Shown here piece by piece: positions 1 through 11,187 of a stretch of DNA of 64,000 bases; within the stretch, counting starts at the first letter, position 1; every line of letters begins with the position of its first letter. A program made the translations under genes and the position numbers. Under the pieces are notes generated by a model. It had not been told where the DNA came from, searched no databases, and was given only the letters and a program-made list of their open reading frames with translations. Source of the DNA: an uncultured Acidimicrobiales bacterium (GTDB lineage Bacteria > Actinomycetota > Acidimicrobiia > Acidimicrobiales > Aldehydirespiratoraceae); the NCBI GenBank assembly GCA_951812975.1, contig CATOTC010000005.1, forward strand, positions 1 through 64,000, given 5' to 3'.

Positions 1-167
1 CGATCAGTTTCGGGGCGCGGTCTGGAAACCTGCGACCCTGGATGCGGTAAGGGAAGTCCATGCGCCAGACCGGCAGCTCCAACTGCTCTTGGAGCACCAC
101 CAGCAAGCGGTGCGACGAATCGCCCGCCCGCGCCGTGCGTCAACAGCAGCGCTGAGGGAACGGTCAT
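1..167 (-). pseudogene. KANL3/Tex30-like alpha/beta-hydrolase, 5' part, apparent frameshift
   Basis: The gene runs off the left edge, so only its first ~55 codons are visible. From ATG at 167 the first frame gives the nucleophile-side motif LLLTHGAGG. The continuation DSSHRLLVVLQEQLE and then WRMDFPYRIQGRRFPDRAP lies one frame over. Joined, the two halves match the KANL3/Tex30 alpha/beta-hydrolase family (unknown substrate). The shift sits in the GC-rich run at about 122-133, and the second frame has a TGA just upstream, so it cannot start independently there. It begins 14 bp after the J-domain gene and is probably its operon partner. Whether the break is real or a sequencing error cannot be told from this sequence. 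Confidence 0.6.
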
Positions 168-180
168 TGCTCGGCCGCGG

Positions 181-912
181 TCATTTCTGAGCCAGTAGGA
201 TTCGACGAGCCTCGGCAATGTCAGCGATACGTTCAGCGGCACGGTCGACCTCACCGCCGTGGTCCGGGTGCACCGTCAACAGAGCGTCGCGGTAGCCCTG
301 TTGGATCAGGCTCCTGTCGAGATGCTCGGCAACAGCGGAAAGGCCGAGGACACGTTTCGCCCAGCCGACGTTGTCACCCTTCGCAGGGTCATGCATCGCG
401 GTGCTCAAGAACGACGAGGAGACCCCGGCTGCAAGATAAGCCAGGAACTCGCCATCGATCTCTCCACGCCACGCGAGGGCGCGGCGCATGGTCGCGAACA
501 CGCCCGTTCTCAGCTCCCGGGGCAGCGCTCCCGCGGCGTACACCGCTCCCAGGACATGCTGGGACGGCGCTCCGGAGTCGGCCGTGAACTGGAGTCGCAG
601 TTCGCCGGTGGGGTCATCGACCCGGTAGAGCCGGTGCGGACTGCGTGTCAAGCCGACCCGGTCGGCCTGGAAACGGTGACGCAGACGCGGCTGAGCGATC
701 CGACATCCGGCGTCCAGGTCGAAGATCAGCGTCAGCAACTCGCCGACGTCCTCGGGATCCATGTCCCGGGCGAAACGAGCCACGACGCCACCGAGCAGCA
801 GACCACCGAACCCGGGGGGCGGATCACACCGCAGGAACGTGCGGCCGAGCGCAACCCGACGGGTCGGCGCAATAGGCCGGGAATGGCACACTTCAAGCTC
901 GGCTAGCAGCAT
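181..912 (-). CDS. J-domain-containing protein of unknown function
   Basis: The 243-residue product ends in a J-domain-like segment (about residues 200-243) with the HPD signature in the context VHPDHGG, followed by a helix rich in Ala and Arg. J domains stimulate the ATPase of DnaK-type Hsp70. The first 190 residues have no motif I recognise, and there are no Gly/Phe or zinc-finger regions, so this is not a canonical DnaJ. The ATG at 912 follows the upstream minus-strand gene by 30 bp, and the hydrolase start lies 14 bp downstream. Those spacings suggest a three-gene operon. The client and role are unknown. Confidence 0.7.
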   Translation of the reverse strand: MLLAELEVCHSRPIAPTRRVALGRTFLRCDPPPGFGGLLLGGVVARFARDMDPEDVGELLTLIFDLDAGCRIAQPRLRHRFQADRVGLTRSPHRLYRVDDPTGELRLQFTADSGAPSQHVLGAVYAAGALPRELRTGVFATMRRALAWRGEIDGEFLAYLAAGVSSSFLSTAMHDPAKGDNVGWAKRVLGLSAVAEHLDRSLIQQGYRDALLTVHPDHGGEVDRAAERIADIAEARRILLAQK

Positions 913-942
913 CGGGCACCTGAAGCGGTCATAGGGGGCCTT

Positions 943-1749
943 TCACACCAAGCGTTGCAGGGTGTCGCGGAGGCGGATGGCCAGATCCCTGATCTCGACA
1001 TCTGAGGAGTCCTCCGACTCGATCAAACCGATCAGCTGATCGGCAGCTTCACGCAGGGCACTCCAAGCTGTGGCCGAGAACCCGAACGGGGTCGCCGTCG
1101 CAACCAGACGTTGACCATGGGTGACCACACCGAGGACGCCCTTGGAATCGTGCACATCACGGCGGAGCCGGTCCGTTGACTCGAACATGGCACTCAACAG
1201 ATTATTGGCCTCGAGACCGTCGAGTTCGGTGAGCCCGGAGTCCCCCTCCCGGGCGACGATATCCTCGATGATCAGCTCGACGTGTTCCTCGTCGTCCTCG
1301 TGGCACACCAGGTCGCCTTCGGAATCGAACTCGTGGGGCACACCCGCCGAACCGAGCCGTTCGGACAGCTGCGCCTGGAGCCTCCCGGACCAACCTGTCA
1401 TCTCAAAAGCCAACTGTGGCCGGTCAGGGTCCAGCTCGCGGGCCTCAGCGGACTCAACCTCTTCAATCAGCGCATCAACGGCCTCTTCAACCGACTCGTG
1501 AGCGAGCAGTGTGGTCCCCTGCCACGAATGAACCACTCCGTCTGCCAACAACAGCTGCGCCAACATGGAACGAGTCTCCGACGCCCACTCGTGGAGTTCG
1601 ATGGCCAGCCACTCCCCGTCCTCGTCGTCCTCCAACGCTGAGTCATCGAGTGCTGGGTCATCGACGGCATCTTCGGGAGCCTCAGAGGGGTCGCCATCCA
1701 CAGTGTCGTCGTCTTGTCGAGAGCCGAATCGGAATGCCACGACCGACAT
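943..1749 (-). CDS. Acidic protein of unknown function
   Basis: The product has 268 residues when started at the ATG at 1749 ([10 protein letters not shown]). A longer in-frame start at 1815 would run into the divergent glpX start, so I prefer the internal one. Residues 12-50 are almost entirely Asp, Glu, Ala and Pro (a disordered acidic stretch). The remainder is mixed alpha/beta with no signal peptide or membrane segment. It is first in the minus-strand group with the J-domain and hydrolase genes. I do not recognise the family. Confidence 0.65.
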   Translation of the reverse strand: MSVVAFRFGSRQDDDTVDGDPSEAPEDAVDDPALDDSALEDDEDGEWLAIELHEWASETRSMLAQLLLADGVVHSWQGTTLLAHESVEEAVDALIEEVESAEARELDPDRPQLAFEMTGWSGRLQAQLSERLGSAGVPHEFDSEGDLVCHEDDEEHVELIIEDIVAREGDSGLTELDGLEANNLLSAMFESTDRLRRDVHDSKGVLGVVTHGQRLVATATPFGFSATAWSALREAADQLIGLIESEDSSDVEIRDLAIRLRDTLQRLV

Positions 1750-1807
1750 GTTGCCACGAGTTGCACGATTGCGAGATGGCGGAGGCGAAACTGCTACCGT
1801 CGCGCCT

Positions 1808-2800
1808 ATGAGCACTCAGGAAGCACCGGACCGAAACCTCGCGCTGGAGTTGGTGAGAGTGACCGAGGCTGCAGCGATGGCCGCGGCCCGCTGGATGGGC
1901 CGTGGTGACAAGGAGGGTGCCGACGGTGCCGCCGTGGACGCAATGCGGATCGTGCTCCAATCGGTGCGGATGGACGGGATCGTGGTCATAGGCGAGGGAG
2001 AAAAGGACGAAGCTCCGATGCTGTACAACGGCGAAGCCGTCGGCGACGGGTCGAAGCCCGAGACAGACATCGCAGTCGACCCGATCGACGGCACGACCCT
2101 CGCCTCGCTCGGCAGGCCCAACGCCATCGCGGTGATCGCCGCAGCGCCACGAGGAACGATGTTCGATCCGGGCCCGTGCGTCTACATGGAGAAGATCGCT
2201 GTCGGGCCCGAGGCCGCCGGATGCATAAGCATGGAGAACTCGATCGCCGACAACCTGGCTGCGGTGGCCGAGGCCAAGGGCGAGTCGGTGCGCGACCTGA
2301 CCGTGGTGATCCTCGACCGGGACCGCCACGCCGAGACGATCAACGAAGTGCGGGCTGCGGGCGCTAGGATCCGTCTGATTCCCGACGGCGACGTCGCCGG
2401 CGCGATCTCTACCGCCTGGCCCGAGTCCGGTGCCGACATGCTGCTAGGCATCGGCGGCACTCCAGAGGGCGTGATCGCCGCCGCGGCGCTGAAATGCATG
2501 AGGGGAGAACAACTGGGACGACTCTGGCCCCGCAACGAACGCGAGCGGAAGCTCGCCGACGAGACCGGCTATGACCTGACTCGGGTGCTGTCCGCCGACG
2601 ACCTCGTCCAGACCGACAACTGCTATTTCGCAGCCACTGGAATCACGGACGGGGCTCTGCTGAGGGGTGTGCGTTTCGACAGCTACGGATGCCACACCGA
2701 TTCGCTGGTGATGCGCTCCCGTTCAGGCACGGTGCGAAAGGTCGAAGCCCACCATCAGATCGGCAAGCTCGCCGAGTTCTCAAGCATCGACTACCAGTAG
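1808..2800 (+). CDS. glpX: Class II fructose-1,6-bisphosphatase
   Basis: The 330-residue enzyme hydrolyses fructose 1,6-bisphosphate to fructose 6-phosphate in gluconeogenesis. The sequence shows the GlpX features: the metal/phosphate motif DPIDGTT near residue 97, an early [11 protein letters not shown] segment, [18 protein letters not shown] near 220, and the C-terminal [12 protein letters not shown]. Length is typical (about 320-340). ATG at 1808 is chosen because the family begins [15 protein letters not shown] shortly after it; the upstream in-frame extension lies antisense to the neighbouring gene. It is monocistronic and divergent from the acidic-protein gene, and faces the ATP synthase operon with repeats between. 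Confidence 0.95.
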   Translation: MSTQEAPDRNLALELVRVTEAAAMAAARWMGRGDKEGADGAAVDAMRIVLQSVRMDGIVVIGEGEKDEAPMLYNGEAVGDGSKPETDIAVDPIDGTTLASLGRPNAIAVIAAAPRGTMFDPGPCVYMEKIAVGPEAAGCISMENSIADNLAAVAEAKGESVRDLTVVILDRDRHAETINEVRAAGARIRLIPDGDVAGAISTAWPESGADMLLGIGGTPEGVIAAAALKCMRGEQLGRLWPRNERERKLADETGYDLTRVLSADDLVQTDNCYFAATGITDGALLRGVRFDSYGCHTDSLVMRSRSGTVRKVEAHHQIGKLAEFSSIDYQ

Positions 2801-2844
2801 CGCGGTGCTGTGCTATTTCAGGGTGCAGCCTGAGCCGCGGCAGG

Positions 2845-2866
2845 GGTTCCGGGCACACCCGGAACC
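2845..2866. terminator. Hairpin between convergent glpX and atpC
   Basis: A perfect 9-bp inverted repeat (GGTTCCGGG / CCCGGAACC) with a 4-nt loop lies 45 bp past the glpX stop. It faces the 3' end of the atp operon. There is no U tract, as is common for actinobacterial terminators. Being symmetric it could serve both transcripts. Confidence 0.5.
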
Positions 2867-2972
2867 AACAAAGCACACAGACTCCCGGGGCTCCGGTTAC
2901 ACCCGGAACCAACAAAGCACACAGACTCCCGGGCTCCGGTTACGCTCGGAACTAGCTCAGCGCACAGACTCT
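2855..2972. repeat. 43-44 bp tandem repeat, about 2.7 copies
   Basis: Copies begin at 2855 and 2899 (near-identical, 44 and 43 bp), with a degraded third from 2942 that runs into the last codons of atpC. Each carries the core CCCGGAACCAACAAAGCAC or its remnant. It fills the gap between glpX and atpC. Confidence 0.75.
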
Positions 2973-3344
2973 AAGGCGGAGTTCGGCGCGGACCTTGGCG
3001 GCTTCGGCTTCGGAATCGTCGGAGTCGGCGGCCAGGGCTGCGTTGGCGTTGTCGAGTGCAGTCTGGGCGCGGGCCACGTCGATGTCATCTGCCGCTTCGG
3101 ACACGTCTGACAGGATCGTGACCTGATTGCCGTGCACCTGCACAAAGCCGCGATGCACGGCGAACACGTCACGCCCGCCATCGGGTTTGACGACATCCAC
3201 GGACCACACCGCCAGAGTGCCGATGAAGGGCACATGACCGGCCTGGAAAGCGATGTCGCCACCCTCGACCGTGCGGGCGATGACCATGTCGGCAACACCG
3301 GTGTAGGAAACGGCCTCCGGACTGACAACTTCGACGTTGAACAT
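2952..3344 (-). CDS. atpC: ATP synthase F1 epsilon subunit
   Basis: The 130-residue product starts MFNVEVVSPE and has the N-terminal beta-sandwich pattern of epsilon (VEGGDIAFQAGHVPFIGTL, HRGFVQVHGNQVTIL). A short Ala/Asp-rich helical C terminus follows. Epsilon couples and inhibits rotation in the F1 central stalk. It is the last gene of the operon, 17 bp after atpD. Its final codons overlap the degraded third copy of the tandem repeat, so the C-terminal residues may be recently altered. Confidence 0.93.
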   Translation of the reverse strand: MFNVEVVSPEAVSYTGVADMVIARTVEGGDIAFQAGHVPFIGTLAVWSVDVVKPDGGRDVFAVHRGFVQVHGNQVTILSDVSEAADDIDVARAQTALDNANAALAADSDDSEAEAAKVRAELRLRVCALS

Positions 3345-3361
3345 CAGATGGATCCTCGACC

Positions 3362-5841
<2,480 letters not shown>

Positions 5842-5844
5842 CGC

Positions 5845-7485
5845 TCAGATCTCGTCTCGGGTGATCTCTTCTTCAGGCAGGGTGGTCTCGGAATCGACCA
5901 TGTCCGAATGCGCCTCGCCCTGAGCCTCGGCTTCGGGTTCGGCGGTATCGATTGAAGAACCGGCGAACTGGTCGGCGAAGGCGGCGATAGCGGCCTCGAA
6001 GGCCTCCTCGTCGTCGATGACGCCTTCGCTGCGGATCTTCGCCATCACCTCGCGGTGGCGGGTCCGGAACCAGTCGAGCAGCTCCGACTCGAAACGCATC
6101 ACATCCTCGACTTCGAGCTTGTCGAGGTAGCCCCGGGTGCCCGCGTAGATCGAGACAGCCTGCTCATCGACCGGATACGGCGAGTTCACACCCTGCTTGA
6201 GCAACTCGGTGAGACGATAGCCGCGCTCGAGCTGGGCAGACGAGACGGCGTCGAGGTCCGAACCGAAAGCCGCGAAGGCCTCCAGCTCGCGGAACTGCTG
6301 CAGGTCGCCCTTCAGCGTGCCCGTAGCCGCCTTCATGGCTGAGACCTGGGCAGCGGACCCGACACGGGAAACCGAGATGCCGACGTCGACGGCAGGCCGG
6401 ATACCAGACTTGAACAGGTCGTCCTGCAGGAAGATCTGGCCGTCGGTGATCGAGATCACATTGGTCGGAATGAACGCAGAAACGTCGCCCGCCTTTGTCT
6501 CGATGATCGGCAGTGCGGTCAACGAGCCGGCACCGCGCTCGTCGGAGAGCTTGGCCGCACGTTCCAGGAGCCGGCTGTGCAGGTAGAACACGTCGCCGGG
6601 GAACGCTTCACGCCCCGGGGGACGGCGCAGCAGCAGAGACACCTGACGGTAGGCCTCGGCCTGCTTGGAAAGGTCGTCGTAGACGATCAGCGCATGCTCA
6701 CCGTTCTCCATCCAGTGCTGGCCGATGGCGCAACCGCCGTAGGGTGCGAGGAACTTGAACGGCGCCGGATCAGAGGCCGGGGCGTTGACCACCACCGTGT
6801 ACTCCATGGCTCCGAGCTCTTCGAGGGTGGCGACTGACTGGGCGACCGTCGAGGCCTTCTGCCCGATCGCCACATAGATGCACTTCACGCCCTGACCCCT
6901 CTGGTTGAGGATCGTGTCGAGGGCGACGGTGGTCTTGCCGGTCTTGCGGTCGCCGATGATCAGCTCCCGCTGGCCGCGGCCGATCGGGATCAGCGAGTCG
7001 ATCGACTTGATGCCGGTCTGCATGGGCTCGTGCACGGGCTTGCGGCCCGTGATGCCGGGGGCCTGGATCTCCATCCGGCGGGGCTCGACATTGGTGAGCG
7101 GGCCCTTTCCGTCGATCGGTTCGCCGAGCGGGTTGACCACCCGTGAGAGCAGGCCGTCACCCACCGGAACCGAGAGGATGTCGCCGGTGGCCACAACCGC
7201 CTGGCCCTCAACGATGCCCTCCACGTCGCCGAGCACGACCGCGCCGATTGACTCCTCGTCAAGGTTGAGGGCCAAGCCCACCAGACCGTTCTCGAAGCGG
7301 AGCATCTCGTTGACGGCCGCGCCGGGTAGGCCCGAGACCCGTGCAATACCATCGCCGACCTCGAGCACCCGACCGACGGTGGTCTGCTCCAGGCTCGGTG
7401 TGAACTCATCGAGGTTGCCGCGGATCGCGGCGGCGATGTCGTCGGTGTTGATTGTTAGGGCGGTGTTGATCGTGAGATCTGACAT
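5845..7485 (-). CDS. atpA: ATP synthase F1 alpha subunit
   Basis: The 546-residue non-catalytic nucleotide-binding subunit has Walker A GDRKTGKT near residue 178, [31 protein letters not shown] and the arginine-finger region [11 protein letters not shown]. About 35 acidic residues at the C terminus extend beyond the usual end, as in other actinobacteria. The start [10 protein letters not shown] is followed by a second similar TINTD sequence. It is separated from atpH by 73 bp that carry a 13-bp tandem repeat. Confidence 0.97.
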   Translation of the reverse strand: MSDLTINTALTINTDDIAAAIRGNLDEFTPSLEQTTVGRVLEVGDGIARVSGLPGAAVNEMLRFENGLVGLALNLDEESIGAVVLGDVEGIVEGQAVVATGDILSVPVGDGLLSRVVNPLGEPIDGKGPLTNVEPRRMEIQAPGITGRKPVHEPMQTGIKSIDSLIPIGRGQRELIIGDRKTGKTTVALDTILNQRGQGVKCIYVAIGQKASTVAQSVATLEELGAMEYTVVVNAPASDPAPFKFLAPYGGCAIGQHWMENGEHALIVYDDLSKQAEAYRQVSLLLRRPPGREAFPGDVFYLHSRLLERAAKLSDERGAGSLTALPIIETKAGDVSAFIPTNVISITDGQIFLQDDLFKSGIRPAVDVGISVSRVGSAAQVSAMKAATGTLKGDLQQFRELEAFAAFGSDLDAVSSAQLERGYRLTELLKQGVNSPYPVDEQAVSIYAGTRGYLDKLEVEDVMRFESELLDWFRTRHREVMAKIRSEGVIDDEEAFEAAIAAFADQFAGSSIDTAEPEAEAQGEAHSDMVDSETTLPEEEITRDEI

Positions 7486-7517
7486 TTCTCGTCTTTTCTG
7501 CTCTGTCCCTGTTTGTT

Positions 7518-7555
7518 GGGCGAAGTGTGCGGGCGAAGTGTGCGGGCGAAGTGTT
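7518..7555. repeat. 13-bp tandem repeat, three copies, between atpH and atpA
   Basis: The unit GGGCGAAGTGTGC begins at 7518, 7531 and 7544 (the last copy diverges at its end). It makes up about half of the 73-bp gap between atpH and atpA in an otherwise tightly spaced operon. The repeat leaves the AGAAAAGACGAGAA-type upstream region of atpA intact. Confidence 0.8.
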
Positions 7556-7558
7556 TGA

Positions 7559-8089
7559 TCAGCCGAAGTTCTCTCGGAGCTGCGACTGCCGGTGTCGCAC
7601 GCTGCCGTCGATTACGTCGTCGCCGATTTCGGTTACTAGGCCACCGAGCACGCTCTCGTCGATGATCACACGGATCTCGACATCAGTGCCGGTGGACGAT
7701 TTGATGGCTTGCGCCAGTCTTGTCTTCTGGTCTTCTGTCAGTTCGATTGCGGACCGCACCTTGGCCAGGACCCGGTCTCGGGTAGCTGCACCCCGGGCGA
7801 CCATGGCATCGACGATGTCGGGAAGGTGGCCGCCGTGTCCTGTACCGACCACCATCGACACGAGCGCCGTGGTGACCGCAGACGCCTTGTCGCCGAGCAG
7901 GTCCTCGACCACGCCCTGGCGCCGTTCGATCGGGAACCGGCTGTCGGACAGCGCCGCCAACAGTTCGTCGTTGGCTCTCAGGGCCTCACCGATGCGGAAC
8001 AGTTCGTCCTCGATCAGCGTCGACTGACCCTCAGCGGCAGCGACCGCCAGGAGCGCCTCTGCGTAGCCGTCGAGCCGTTCGTCAGGCAT
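7559..8089 (-). CDS. atpH: ATP synthase F1 delta subunit
   Basis: The 176-residue product, started at the ATG at 8089 ([21 protein letters not shown]), matches the OSCP/delta family. It has the N-terminal YAEALL helix bundle and C-terminal [22 protein letters not shown]. The ORF can be extended to 8149, but that would overlap atpF by 68 bp; the chosen start gives an 8-bp overlap. Delta links F1 to the b-subunit stator. Confidence 0.92.
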   Translation of the reverse strand: MPDERLDGYAEALLAVAAAEGQSTLIEDELFRIGEALRANDELLAALSDSRFPIERRQGVVEDLLGDKASAVTTALVSMVVGTGHGGHLPDIVDAMVARGAATRDRVLAKVRSAIELTEDQKTRLAQAIKSSTGTDVEIRVIIDESVLGGLVTEIGDDVIDGSVRHRQSQLRENFG

Positions 8090-8807
8090 TGCCGCCGGCC
8101 ACCTCGTCGATGTAGGCGTCCACGAGGGCTCGTTGTGTGTCGACATCAAGGTTCGATTGGATGACCCGTTCGGCCGCGCCCACCGCGATGTCGGCTACGA
8201 CACCCCGCAAGTCCGAGACGGCCTGGGAGCGTGCCGACTCGATGTCAGCCGCGGCCCGGGCACGCATCTGCGCCACCTCTTCGTTGGCGCGGGCCTGAAT
8301 CTCCGCGGCCACCAGGTCTGCTTGGGCACGGGCGTCCTCGATGATCTGTGCAGCTTCTGCCTTGGCGCCCGCTAGTTGCGCTTCATGATCGGCGAGAACC
8401 GTGGTCGCCTGGGTCTTGGCCTGCTCAGCTGCGTCGAGGTCCGCCGCGATCTTCTCGGAGCGTGCCTGCATGGCCCTCTGCACCGCAGGGAATCCCTTCC
8501 ACCACATGAAACCGAAGAGGATCAGAAAGGCGGCGCCACCCCAGATGATCTCGTCGAGTTCAGGAATGATCGGACTCGGTGCCTCCACGCACTTCTCAAG
8601 GTCCTCTCCAAATTTCTTGAGTTTGTCTTCCTGGTGGGTCTCCTCAAGGACATCGAGCGAACCATATTTGTCCTCGGCACGACCAACCTCTTCAATCACG
8701 CAGGAACCGGTAGTCTCACCGACCGCTGCCGCGGGAACCGCGCCCAGCACTACGAGAACCCCGACGAGTCCGAATGCTCCGGCCAGACGCCGAATAGTTG
8801 CTGTCAT
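8082..8807 (-). CDS. atpF: ATP synthase Fo b subunit with N-terminal signal-like extension
   Basis: The 241-residue product has the b-subunit membrane segment at about residues 84-105 (IIWGGAAFLILFGFMWWKGF). A long charged Ala/Glu coiled coil runs from about 110 to 215, ending in the delta-binding region. Unusually, about 80 residues precede the membrane segment. They comprise a hydrophobic stretch like a signal peptide ending AAAVG near residue 30, then a charged stretch with two cysteines (36 and 73). Typical b subunits start directly at the membrane helix and are ~160-180 residues long. Confidence 0.92.
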   Translation of the reverse strand: MTATIRRLAGAFGLVGVLVVLGAVPAAAVGETTGSCVIEEVGRAEDKYGSLDVLEETHQEDKLKKFGEDLEKCVEAPSPIIPELDEIIWGGAAFLILFGFMWWKGFPAVQRAMQARSEKIAADLDAAEQAKTQATTVLADHEAQLAGAKAEAAQIIEDARAQADLVAAEIQARANEEVAQMRARAAADIESARSQAVSDLRGVVADIAVGAAERVIQSNLDVDTQRALVDAYIDEVAGGNA

Positions 8808-8852
8808 AGTTGAACCTTTGCTTGGGGTGCTGCCTGAATTGCGGGCCGTTGT

Positions 8853-9191
<339 letters not shown>

Positions 9192-9971
9192 TTAGTGCTC
9201 GGGGTGCATTGATCCACCGATGTAGACAGCGGTGAGAATGGTGAAGATGAAGGCTTGGAGTACCGAGACGAGGATCTCGAACCCTGTCATCAAGATGAGC
9301 ATCGGGAACGAGAGAATCAGCGCGCCGCCATAGCCGATGCCTCCAGAACCCCACATGGCTGCGGACAACACGGCGAAGGTGACGAGCAGCAGGTGGCCGG
9401 CGACCATGTTGGCCCAGAGCCGGATCGCCAACGAGAAGGGCCGAACCAGGAAGGTCGATACCAATTCGATCGGCGTCACGATGATGTAGAGCACTTTCGG
9501 AACACCCGGCGGGAACAGCGAGTTCTTCAGGTAACCGAAAATACCCTGGCTGCGAACTCCCACGAAGTTGTAGATCACCCATACGACCAGGGCGAGGGTG
9601 ACCGGCATCGCCATCCGCGAATTGGCCGGAAACTGGATGAAGGGGATGACCTCGGTGATGTTGGAGAAGAGGATGAAGAAGAACATCGTGGTCAGGAAGG
9701 GCATGAACTTCTTGCCGTCCGGTCCGATGGTCTGCATAACCACGGACTCTTCGATGAAGTTCACGCCCGACTCGGCGACATGCTGGACACCGGCCGGCAC
9801 CAGCGACTCTCGCTGTCGACCCGCCAGACCGAAGATCATCATGGTCACAACCACAGAACCGAAATAGATGAGAACGGTCTTGTTGATCGCGTAGGGAGTT
9901 CCCTCGAACCAGATGCTCGGCCAGTCGAACAAGTGGTTTACAGGCGGGAACTCTAGAGCGAGGAGGTTCAT
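9192..9971 (-). CDS. atpB: ATP synthase Fo a subunit
   Basis: The 259-residue membrane protein has five to six hydrophobic helices. The essential Arg lies in SLAIRLWANMVAGHLLL, and the C-terminal helix FEILVSVLQAFIFTILTAVYIG is typical. It forms the proton half-channels against the c ring. The stop of the upstream atpI-like gene overlaps its start by 4 bp (ATGA). Confidence 0.95.
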   Translation of the reverse strand: MNLLALEFPPVNHLFDWPSIWFEGTPYAINKTVLIYFGSVVVTMMIFGLAGRQRESLVPAGVQHVAESGVNFIEESVVMQTIGPDGKKFMPFLTTMFFFILFSNITEVIPFIQFPANSRMAMPVTLALVVWVIYNFVGVRSQGIFGYLKNSLFPPGVPKVLYIIVTPIELVSTFLVRPFSLAIRLWANMVAGHLLLVTFAVLSAAMWGSGGIGYGGALILSFPMLILMTGFEILVSVLQAFIFTILTAVYIGGSMHPEH

Positions 9972-10495
9972 GCTGAGTGCTCCGCGGTCGAATCGTTGGT
10001 TGTCTTGCTTGAATTAACTGGGTCGCCCTTGGACGACAGGACTGCTGCGCCTGGTTTCAGACCGGGAAACGCCAACGAAGCCGCAACGTGGCGGGTCTCC
10101 CAGGCCAACAGACCGATATGGGTGACCAACAGGCTGATGGCGAACGGTACAATCTCGAACCACTCGCTGCCGCGGATCGGCAGTACCGCCGCGGTGATGA
10201 TTCCGAGGCGGGCGATGAAGCCGAACATGACTGCTCCGAACATCACTGCCGGACTGATCTTGGCGGACCAGGTGATTATCGCGGCACCCACCAGGAAGTT
10301 CACGGCCACGATGACCAGGCCGTAGCCGGATGACCAGAGCCCGGACCAACCCCAGAACACGGCACCGACCGCCAGCATCACCGGAGCGACCAACAAGGTG
10401 CGAACGGCGAGGTCACGGGCTATCTCGCGCTCAGGCGCACTGGCCGAGACCTCCGCAGGGAATGAGGTCATGCGATCCTTGGCTCGAGCGTTCAT
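9968..10495 (-). CDS. AtpI-like membrane protein of the ATP synthase operon
   Basis: The 175-residue product, started at the ATG at 10495 that overlaps the preceding stop as ATGA, has four hydrophobic segments (about residues 30-50, 55-75, 80-105, 115-140). Its position before atpB and topology fit the AtpI group (PF03899), thought to help c-ring assembly or Mg2+ uptake. Sequence motifs are weak, so the call leans on context. The C-terminal 35 residues are polar. Confidence 0.75.
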   Translation of the reverse strand: MNARAKDRMTSFPAEVSASAPEREIARDLAVRTLLVAPVMLAVGAVFWGWSGLWSSGYGLVIVAVNFLVGAAIITWSAKISPAVMFGAVMFGFIARLGIITAAVLPIRGSEWFEIVPFAISLLVTHIGLLAWETRHVAASLAFPGLKPGAAVLSSKGDPVNSSKTTNDSTAEHSA

Positions 10496-10824
10496 TGCGG
10501 ACCCTGCCCGTAGGTGGCACGACGCCGTTGCAGTGCCTCGTCGAGCGAACGGCGGTAGGACGCACACAGCTTCTGAGTCTCATAGGCGAGCACAATCCCT
10601 GCGAGAAGCAACGTGAAGACTGGGAACAGTCCGAGACGGGAATCGATGAACCAGCCCAACAGGCCGAACAGAGCAGGCGTGACGATCATCTCAAAGGCTG
10701 CCGCAAAGGCATCACCCGCGCCCTTGCGCATCTCGCGTTGCTCCCGTTCTTCCACGGTAAACCCCTTTGAGTTGGGCCGACGGCGCGAGTTGGGCCGACG
10801 GTGCCCGCTCGTGAATTGATGCAC
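10492..10824 (-). CDS. AtpZ-like small membrane protein, first gene of atp operon
   Basis: The 110-residue product has two hydrophobic segments (AAAFEMIVTPALFGLLGWF and LFPVFTLLLAGIVLAYE) with a polar loop carrying an Asp. This is the pattern of AtpZ / ATPase gene-1 proteins (PF09527). The start is uncertain: ATG at 10824 is used, but the first ~23 residues are encoded by two copies of a GAGTTGGGCCGACGG repeat. A GTG at 10755 would give a more usual length. Confidence 0.7.
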   Translation of the reverse strand: MHQFTSGHRRPNSRRRPNSKGFTVEEREQREMRKGAGDAFAAAFEMIVTPALFGLLGWFIDSRLGLFPVFTLLLAGIVLAYETQKLCASYRRSLDEALQRRRATYGQGPQ

Positions 10825-10855
10825 AATCTATTGGTAAGCGTCGAAGGTGCCAACC

Positions 10856-11116
10856 TCAGGAGTCGAGCTTCTTGCGTCTTCCGTAACGCTTCTCGAAGCG
10901 CTCGACCCGGCCCGCGGTGTCGACGATCTTCATCTGGCCGGTGTAGAACGGATGGCTCTCGCTGGAGATCTCCACCTTGGCGAGCGGATATTCGTTGCCG
11001 TCCTCCCAGACGATCGACTCTCTCGTCTCGATCGTGGACCGCGTGAGAAACGACGTACCCGCCGAGGTGTCCTGGAATACGACGGCGCGGTACTCGGGAT
11101 GGGTGTCAGATTTCAT
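10856..11116 (-). CDS. rpmE2: 50S ribosomal protein L31 type B
   Basis: The 86-residue product starts [20 protein letters not shown], the type-B (zinc-free) L31 pattern. It lacks all four zinc-ligand cysteines of RpmE and keeps SHPFYTGQ and the basic end [14 protein letters not shown]. It sits 3' of rho, where many actinobacteria carry the zinc form. Whether a second zinc-dependent L31 exists elsewhere cannot be seen. Confidence 0.93.
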   Translation of the reverse strand: MKSDTHPEYRAVVFQDTSAGTSFLTRSTIETRESIVWEDGNEYPLAKVEISSESHPFYTGQMKIVDTAGRVERFEKRYGRRKKLDS

Positions 11117-11187
11117 AGCCCCACGAGTCTACGACTCCAGTTCCGGCCTACAACCTGCGCGTCGGCGTTAGTTGGTGTCGGCGGGCG

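Noticed and set aside
1565..1807. N-terminal extension of glpX to 1565
   Set aside because: It is Ser-rich, antisense to the acidic-protein gene and absent from the family; ATG 1808 gives normal length.
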